The position numbers and the translations under genes are program-made. Positions 5,001 through 8,389 of a stretch of DNA of 8,389 nucleotides are shown piece after piece. Origin of the DNA: Candidatus Woesearchaeota archaeon (GTDB lineage: Archaea > Nanobdellota > Nanobdellia > Woesearchaeales > UBA525); assembly GCA_023252315.1 (NCBI GenBank), contig JAJPEB010000051.1:1-8389 (forward strand), read 5' to 3'. The stretch's first letter is position 1. Each line of letters opens with the position of its first letter. The notes under the pieces are model-generated. The model was not told the DNA's origin. It saw nothing but the letters and a program-made list of their open reading frames with translations, and did no database searches.

Positions 5001-5738
5001 ATGGAGACCCGCAACCCCGTCCTCTCGCAAAAGCGCCTGCGCAGGCTCGTCCACCTGCCGATGGAGGCGTGCACGCTCGACGGCACGATCCATAAGTCGG
5101 GGCTGCTGCTCCTCATCACGGTCGCGACGGCCGCGTTCGCGTGGGGCACCGGCGGCTCGACGCTCGCGCAGTATCTCTATCCCGTCGCCATCGTCGCCGC
5201 GGTCGTGGGCCTCGGCATCGCCATCGCGCTCGCGTTCAAGCCCGAGTGGGCGCCGATCTGCGCGCCCGCCTACGCCGCGGTCGAGGGCGTCTTCCTCGGC
5301 GCGATCTCGAAGGTCATGGAGGAGGCGTACCCGGGCATCGTGCTGGAGTCCGTGCTCCTCACGTTCGGGGTCGCTGCGCTCATGCTCGCGCTCTACCGCA
5401 CCCAGGCCGTCAAGGTCACGAAGAAGTTCCGCACCGTCGTCATCCTCGCGACGCTCTCGGTCGCGCTCGTCTACCTCGTCACGTTCCTCCTCTCGCTCGC
5501 GGGGGTCGCGATCCCCTACCTCCATGAGGGGGGCGCGCTCGGCATCGTCTTCAGCCTCGTCGTCGTGACGATCGCCGCGCTCAACCTGCTGCTCGACTTC
5601 GACGCGATCGAGCGCGCGGTCAAGGAGCGCATGCCGCAGTTCATGGAGTGGTTCTTCGGCTTCGCGCTGCTGGTGACGATCGTCTGGCTCTACCTCGAGA
5701 TCCTGCGCCTGCTCGCGCAGGTGCGCGGCAAGGACTGA
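5001..5738 (+). CDS. Bax inhibitor-1/YccA-family seven-helix membrane protein
   Basis: 245 residues with seven predicted membrane segments, at about 34-50, 58-78, 88-106, 112-132, 144-168, 178-198 and 215-238. The short N-terminal head contains N-P-V-L-S (5-9) and T-L-D-G-T-I-H-K-S-G (25-34). Family marks include E-G-V-F-L-G-A-I-S (95-103), F-D-A-I-E (200-204) and M-E-W-F-F-G-F-A-L-L-V-T-I-V-W-L-Y-L-E-I-L-R-L-L (215-238). These fit the BaxI_1 (PF12811/COG4760) branch, which I know best from bacteria. Relatives in the wider BI-1/TMBIM family are pH-sensitive calcium leak channels, but this branch has no established function. The conserved acidic residues in helices 6 and 7 (D199, D201, E204, E216) are candidates for an ion path. 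The ATG sits 25 nt from a TATA box, which fixes the start. It stands alone in its transcription unit. Confidence 0.9.
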   Translation: METRNPVLSQKRLRRLVHLPMEACTLDGTIHKSGLLLLITVATAAFAWGTGGSTLAQYLYPVAIVAAVVGLGIAIALAFKPEWAPICAPAYAAVEGVFLGAISKVMEEAYPGIVLESVLLTFGVAALMLALYRTQAVKVTKKFRTVVILATLSVALVYLVTFLLSLAGVAIPYLHEGGALGIVFSLVVVTIAALNLLLDFDAIERAVKERMPQFMEWFFGFALLVTIVWLYLEILRLLAQVRGKD

Positions 5739-5763
5739 CTCGACCGGACCCGCGCCCGATGCC

Positions 5764-5771
5764 TTTATAAG
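5764..5771 (+). promoter_or_regulatory. TATA box of the glutamyl-tRNA synthetase gene
   Basis: TTTATAAG is centred about 26 nt before the ATG at 5794 and no ribosome-binding site is present. The 55-base gap after the upstream gene therefore holds a complete leaderless promoter, so the two genes need not be co-transcribed. Confidence 0.75.
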
Positions 5772-5793
5772 ACGAACGCCGCGCTGGGCGCAC

Positions 5794-7473
5794 ATGTCCG
5801 ATCTCGCCATCCGCATCGAGGCGCATGCGCTCGCGAACGCCGTGAAGTACGGCGGCAAGGCGCAGCCGGGCAACGTGCTGCCGAAGATCATCGGCGAATT
5901 TCCCGACGCGAAGAAGGACATCCCCGGCCTGCGCGCGCAGATCGAGGGCGTCCTCGCCTCGGTGAACGCGCTCGCGCCCGACGCGCAGCGCGCGCGGCTC
6001 GGGGAGATCGGCGCGGACCTGCTCGAGAAGAAGGCGGCGAAGGAGCGCGACCTGCCCGAGCTCCCCAACGCGGTCAGGGGCAAGGTCGTCACGCGCTTGC
6101 CGCCCGAGCCGAGCAAGTACAACCATCTCGGCCACGCGCTCACCTTCTCCATCAACTCCCTGTACGCACGCCGCTACGACGGGAGGCTCGTGCTGCGCTT
6201 CGAGGACGCGAACCCCGAGAAGGTCTCGCAGGAGTACGTGGACGCCATGCTCGACGACATCCAGGGCTACCTCGGCATCCGCGTCGACGAGATCCGCTAC
6301 GTCTCCGACGACATGGAGATCCTCTACGCCGCCGCGCGCAGGCTCATCGCGCAAGGCGACGCGTACATGTGCTCGTGCGAGCGCGAGACGGTGTCCGAGA
6401 ACCGCCGCCTCGGCAGGGAGTGCGCGTGCAGGGACCGCGACCCCGCGCAGAGCGAGCGCTTGTGGGAGGAGTTCGTCGCAGGCCGGTATCTCGACGGGCA
6501 GTACGTGCTGCGCCTCAAGGGGGACATGAAGAGCAAGAACAGCGTCATGCTCGACCCGGTGCTCTTTCGCGCGGTTGCGACGCCGCACTTCCGCGTCGGC
6601 ACGCGCTACAAGGCGTGGCCGCTCTACGACCTCTACAGCCCGATCGAGGAGGACCTGTGCAAGGTCACGCACGTGATCCGCAGCAACGAGTTCGACTTGC
6701 GCATCGAGCTGCACAAGCGCCTGCAGGACGCGCTCGGGCTCCCGCGCCAGGAGATCGTGCACTACGGCCGCTTCAACATCCGCGACGCGACGACGAAGGG
6801 GCGCGAGATCCGCGAGCTCATCGAGTCGGGCCAGTACCTCGGCTGGGACGATCCCCGCCTCGTGACGCTCAAGGCGCTGCGCAGGCGCGGCATCCGCAAG
6901 GAGGCGTACGAGATGCTCGCGAAGCAGCTCGGCCTCTCGCCGTATCCCGTGAACCTCGACTTCTCGATGCTCGCGGCGCTCAACCGCGAGCTCGTCGAGC
7001 CCATCGCGCACCGCTACTCGTTCATCGAGGACCCGAGGGAGATCGCGATCGCTGGCGCGCCCCACGAGGAGGTCACGCTGCACCTGCACCCCTCGCGCAA
7101 GGACGGCGGCAGGACGCTGCGCGTGGCCGGGCGCTACCTCGTGCGCGCAGAGGACCACGCGCAGTTCGGCGCGCAGCCGATCCGGCTCAAGGACCACCTC
7201 ACGTTCGAGCGCGCGGGAGAGGGCTACGCATTCGTCGCGAAGGAGGTGGGCGCGCGCAAGTTCTCGCTCAACGTCAACTGGCTGCCGGCCGACCCCTCGC
7301 AGCATATGCGCGCGACGATCATGATGCCCGACGCGACGCTGCGCCACGGCCTCGTCGAGCACGGCATGACGTCGGCGCGCGTGGACGATATCGTCCAGTT
7401 CGAGCGCCTGGGCTTCTGCAGGCTCGACGCCATCGAGGACGGCGTCTACAGGTTCTGGTACACGCACGACTGA
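5794..7473 (+). CDS. gltX: Glutamyl-tRNA synthetase, archaeal type with atypical signature loops
   Basis: 559 residues, normal length for archaeal GluRS, which charges tRNA-Glu. In archaea it often also charges tRNA-Gln, for later amidation. Residues 1-100 are the archaeal N-terminal helical extension (N-A-V-K-Y-G-G-K-A at 15-23, G-K-V-V-T-R at 96-101). The HIGH motif is H111-L-G-H114, but the usual A-P-N-P-S-G-P-L-H is P-P-E-P-S-K-Y-N-H. R-F-E-D follows at 135-138. C193-x-C195 and C210-x-C212 look like a zinc site. T-H-V-I-R-S-N-E-F (292-300) precedes the KMSKS region, which reads A332-T-T-K335-G in place of a V-L-S-K-S/R type loop; only the second lysine remains. W-D-D-P-R-L (351-356) and A-L-R-R-R-G (361-366) are intact. 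The C-terminal half is the archaeal/eukaryal beta-barrel anticodon-binding region. Loss of activity seems unlikely because the rest is well kept. Confidence 0.93.
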   Translation: MSDLAIRIEAHALANAVKYGGKAQPGNVLPKIIGEFPDAKKDIPGLRAQIEGVLASVNALAPDAQRARLGEIGADLLEKKAAKERDLPELPNAVRGKVVTRLPPEPSKYNHLGHALTFSINSLYARRYDGRLVLRFEDANPEKVSQEYVDAMLDDIQGYLGIRVDEIRYVSDDMEILYAAARRLIAQGDAYMCSCERETVSENRRLGRECACRDRDPAQSERLWEEFVAGRYLDGQYVLRLKGDMKSKNSVMLDPVLFRAVATPHFRVGTRYKAWPLYDLYSPIEEDLCKVTHVIRSNEFDLRIELHKRLQDALGLPRQEIVHYGRFNIRDATTKGREIRELIESGQYLGWDDPRLVTLKALRRRGIRKEAYEMLAKQLGLSPYPVNLDFSMLAALNRELVEPIAHRYSFIEDPREIAIAGAPHEEVTLHLHPSRKDGGRTLRVAGRYLVRAEDHAQFGAQPIRLKDHLTFERAGEGYAFVAKEVGARKFSLNVNWLPADPSQHMRATIMMPDATLRHGLVEHGMTSARVDDIVQFERLGFCRLDAIEDGVYRFWYTHD

Positions 7474-7527
7474 CCGAGAGAGGATTGAGGGGTCCTGCAC
7501 TGGGACGCCCCGGGCTTTCGGCGGAGG

Positions 7528-7563
7528 CTTCCGTTCCCCGGGCCAGCGCTCTTTTCTGCTCCT
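7528..7563 (+). terminator. Candidate terminator of gltX
   Basis: About 55 bases after the gltX stop, the plus strand carries CTTCCGTTCCCC and then GCTCTTTTCTGCTCCT, the only T-rich runs in this convergent gap. Two CCCCGGGC copies (7508-7515, 7536-7543) could pair through their CCCGGG cores, but the stem is only six pairs. Termination by the T-rich part is more likely. Confidence 0.4.
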
Positions 7564-7602
7564 GAGGCAAGCCCAGCAGCTCGCTCTTCGCCGTCGCCTG
7601 CA

Positions 7603-7647
7603 CGGAACGAGAAGGAAGGGAAGAAGAGGAAAAGAGGAAAGGGAGGA
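7603..7647 (-). terminator. Long pyrimidine tract terminating the beta-propeller gene
   Basis: Starting two bases after the stop codon, the minus strand is almost pure C and T for about 45 bases. It includes CCTTTCCTCTTTTCC and CTTCCTTCTCGTTCCG. It has the same composition and position as the tract after the DUF1931 gene and shares the CGTTCC core. It very probably acts as the 3' end signal. Confidence 0.55.
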
Positions 7648-7648
7648 T

Positions 7649-8389
7649 TCAGCTCGCCGAGAGCGTGATCGCCGTGCTCGCGCTCACCATCGCGCCCGTG
7701 CCCGCGTCGTGCACCGTGCAGCCCGCGCTGTACGTGCCCGCAGACGGGTACGTGTGGTAGGTGTTGTTCGCCGTGATCCCGTACTGCGCCTGGCCGTCGC
7801 CGAAGAGGTAGTCGTACGTGAACGGCCCCACGCCGTTCTCGGGCTTGCACTCCCACACGACGTTGCGGCCCTGCGGGTACCATCTCGCGGTGCCCAGCGA
7901 GGCGCCGAACGCAGCAGGGGGCGGGCTGAGCGGCGGAGAATCCGCCTGGTTGCCCGGGTGCACGAGGTAGATGTTCCCGCGCGTCTCGCCCGTGCCGACG
8001 AACCCTTCCTCACCGTAGATGTCGGTGAAGTAGAGCCCGTTGGGGCCGAACGCGAGGCCGATGGGGGCGCCGTACCCGTTGCCCGTGTACGTCACGAGGT
8101 CCTGGACGGACTGCTTGGTGTCGTTGGGCCCGATCGTGAACTCGACGATGCGCTTGCTCACGGGGCTCACGCCGGGGCTGTAGGTCGAGCCCGAGAGCGC
8201 GACGTAGAGCGATCCCGCGGTGCCGGCAGGGAAGTCCGTGCCGCCGGGATTGAACACCGCCTGCACGGGCGCGGTCGTGTTGTGCCACAGGTGCCAGGTG
8301 CCGCTGCTCGTGTCGCAGCACCATCCGAAGATGTCGCCGCGGTGCACGATGTAGATGCCGTCGTCCTCGTCAGGGCCGTTGTTCGAGGT
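7649..8389 (-). CDS. Glucose/sorbosone dehydrogenase-like beta-propeller with C-terminal PKD domain (partial)
   Basis: The last 246 residues are in the window and the frame stays open to the right edge, so the N-terminus, any signal peptide and the catalytic His region are missing. S-N-N-G-P-D-E-D-D-G-I-Y-I-V-H-R-G-D-I-F-G-W (2-23) matches the E-N-G-P-x-x-x-D-E-x-N-x-I-x-x-G-x-N-Y-G-W blade of PQQ-dependent glucose/sorbosone dehydrogenases. A-G-S-L-Y-V-A-L-S-G-S (58-68) and P-I-G-L-A-F-G-P-N-G-L-Y-F-T-D (109-123) are further propeller blades. After a Pro/Ser linker (150-160) comes a PKD-like domain (165-246) with F-G-D-G and H-T-Y-P-S-A-G-T-Y. Cys24-Cys25 and Cys181/Cys224 may form disulfides, which together with the PKD domain suggest an extracellular protein. 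There is no C-terminal anchor. True sugar oxidation versus a structural propeller cannot be decided from this part. Confidence 0.8.
   Translation of the reverse strand, partial: TSNNGPDEDDGIYIVHRGDIFGWCCDTSSGTWHLWHNTTAPVQAVFNPGGTDFPAGTAGSLYVALSGSTYSPGVSPVSKRIVEFTIGPNDTKQSVQDLVTYTGNGYGAPIGLAFGPNGLYFTDIYGEEGFVGTGETRGNIYLVHPGNQADSPPLSPPPAAFGASLGTARWYPQGRNVVWECKPENGVGPFTYDYLFGDGQAQYGITANNTYHTYPSAGTYSAGCTVHDAGTGAMVSASTAITLSAS

Noticed and set aside
4974..6155. A 393-codon minus-strand frame spanning the Bax-inhibitor gene and the start of gltX
   Set aside because: It covers two independent plus-strand genes and the promoter between them, and is strongly enriched in Arg, Asp and Glu; composition-driven.
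5641..7500. A 619-codon minus-strand frame opposite gltX
   Set aside because: Same antisense artefact: Arg/Val/Asp-rich with no motif, no promoter or ribosome-binding site, and gltX on the plus strand is certain.
7474..7648. Possible small gene or structured RNA in the convergent gap after gltX
   Set aside because: No start with a promoter or ribosome-binding site is present. The sequence is explained by two opposing C/T-rich termination tracts and short CCCGGG palindromes.
1..8389. Mobile elements, CRISPR repeats, attachment sites, toxin-antitoxin or defence genes
   Set aside because: Looked for and not seen: no transposase or integrase motifs, no regularly spaced direct repeats, and no target-site duplications around the tRNAs.

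Overview
This window reads as GC-rich archaeal DNA. The lineage evidence is a group II chaperonin (thermosome), an archaeal-type CMP kinase, an archaeal-type glutamyl-tRNA synthetase, a 54-residue DUF1931 histone-fold protein, TATA boxes in front of almost every gene, and tRNAs without an encoded CCA. The chaperonin, the aberrant glutamyl-tRNA synthetase and the coiled-coil/proline-rich protein remind me of DPANN-type archaea. That placement is recollection, not a search result. Coding density is high and no gene-free stretch exceeds 300 bases.

Layout. At the left edge lies the N-terminus of an FKBP-type prolyl isomerase (minus strand). A CMP kinase follows (232-810, minus), divergent from a P-loop ATPase/kinase of the AAA_28 type that ends at 1500 (plus). 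The thermosome subunit (1612-3222) comes next. It is followed by a two-gene unit, a coiled-coil/proline-rich protein (3313-3966) overlapping a small helical protein (3963-4220) through ATGA. A DUF1931 gene (4201-4365, minus) converges on that unit and overlaps its end by 20 bp. The 4366-5000 interval holds two separately promoted tRNA-Ala genes (anticodons CGC and GGC, minus), both with the G3:U70 alanine identity pair. Then come a seven-helix Bax-inhibitor/YccA-family membrane protein (5001-5738) and glutamyl-tRNA synthetase (5794-7473). The right edge carries the C-terminal part of a probably exported glucose/sorbosone-dehydrogenase-like beta-propeller with a PKD domain (7649-8389, minus).

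The genes are mostly independent housekeeping units (protein folding, translation, nucleotide metabolism, chromatin), each with its own promoter. I see no mobile element, CRISPR array, toxin-antitoxin or defence cassette. The promoters fall into two groups. In one the start codon lies about 25-27 nt from the TATA centre with no ribosome-binding site, which suggests leaderless mRNA. In the other the start lies 35 nt or more away and is preceded by a GGTG-type Shine-Dalgarno. Several gene ends carry pyrimidine-rich tracts that probably terminate transcription.

The least ordinary items are: the glutamyl-tRNA synthetase with a replaced KMSKS loop; the uncharacterised coiled-coil/small-protein pair; the thermosome with GAG in place of its usual GGG nucleotide loop; a TATA element midway between two divergent starts; and the overlap between a histone-fold gene, its terminator and the end of an opposing gene. 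I did not find a convincing new multi-gene system.
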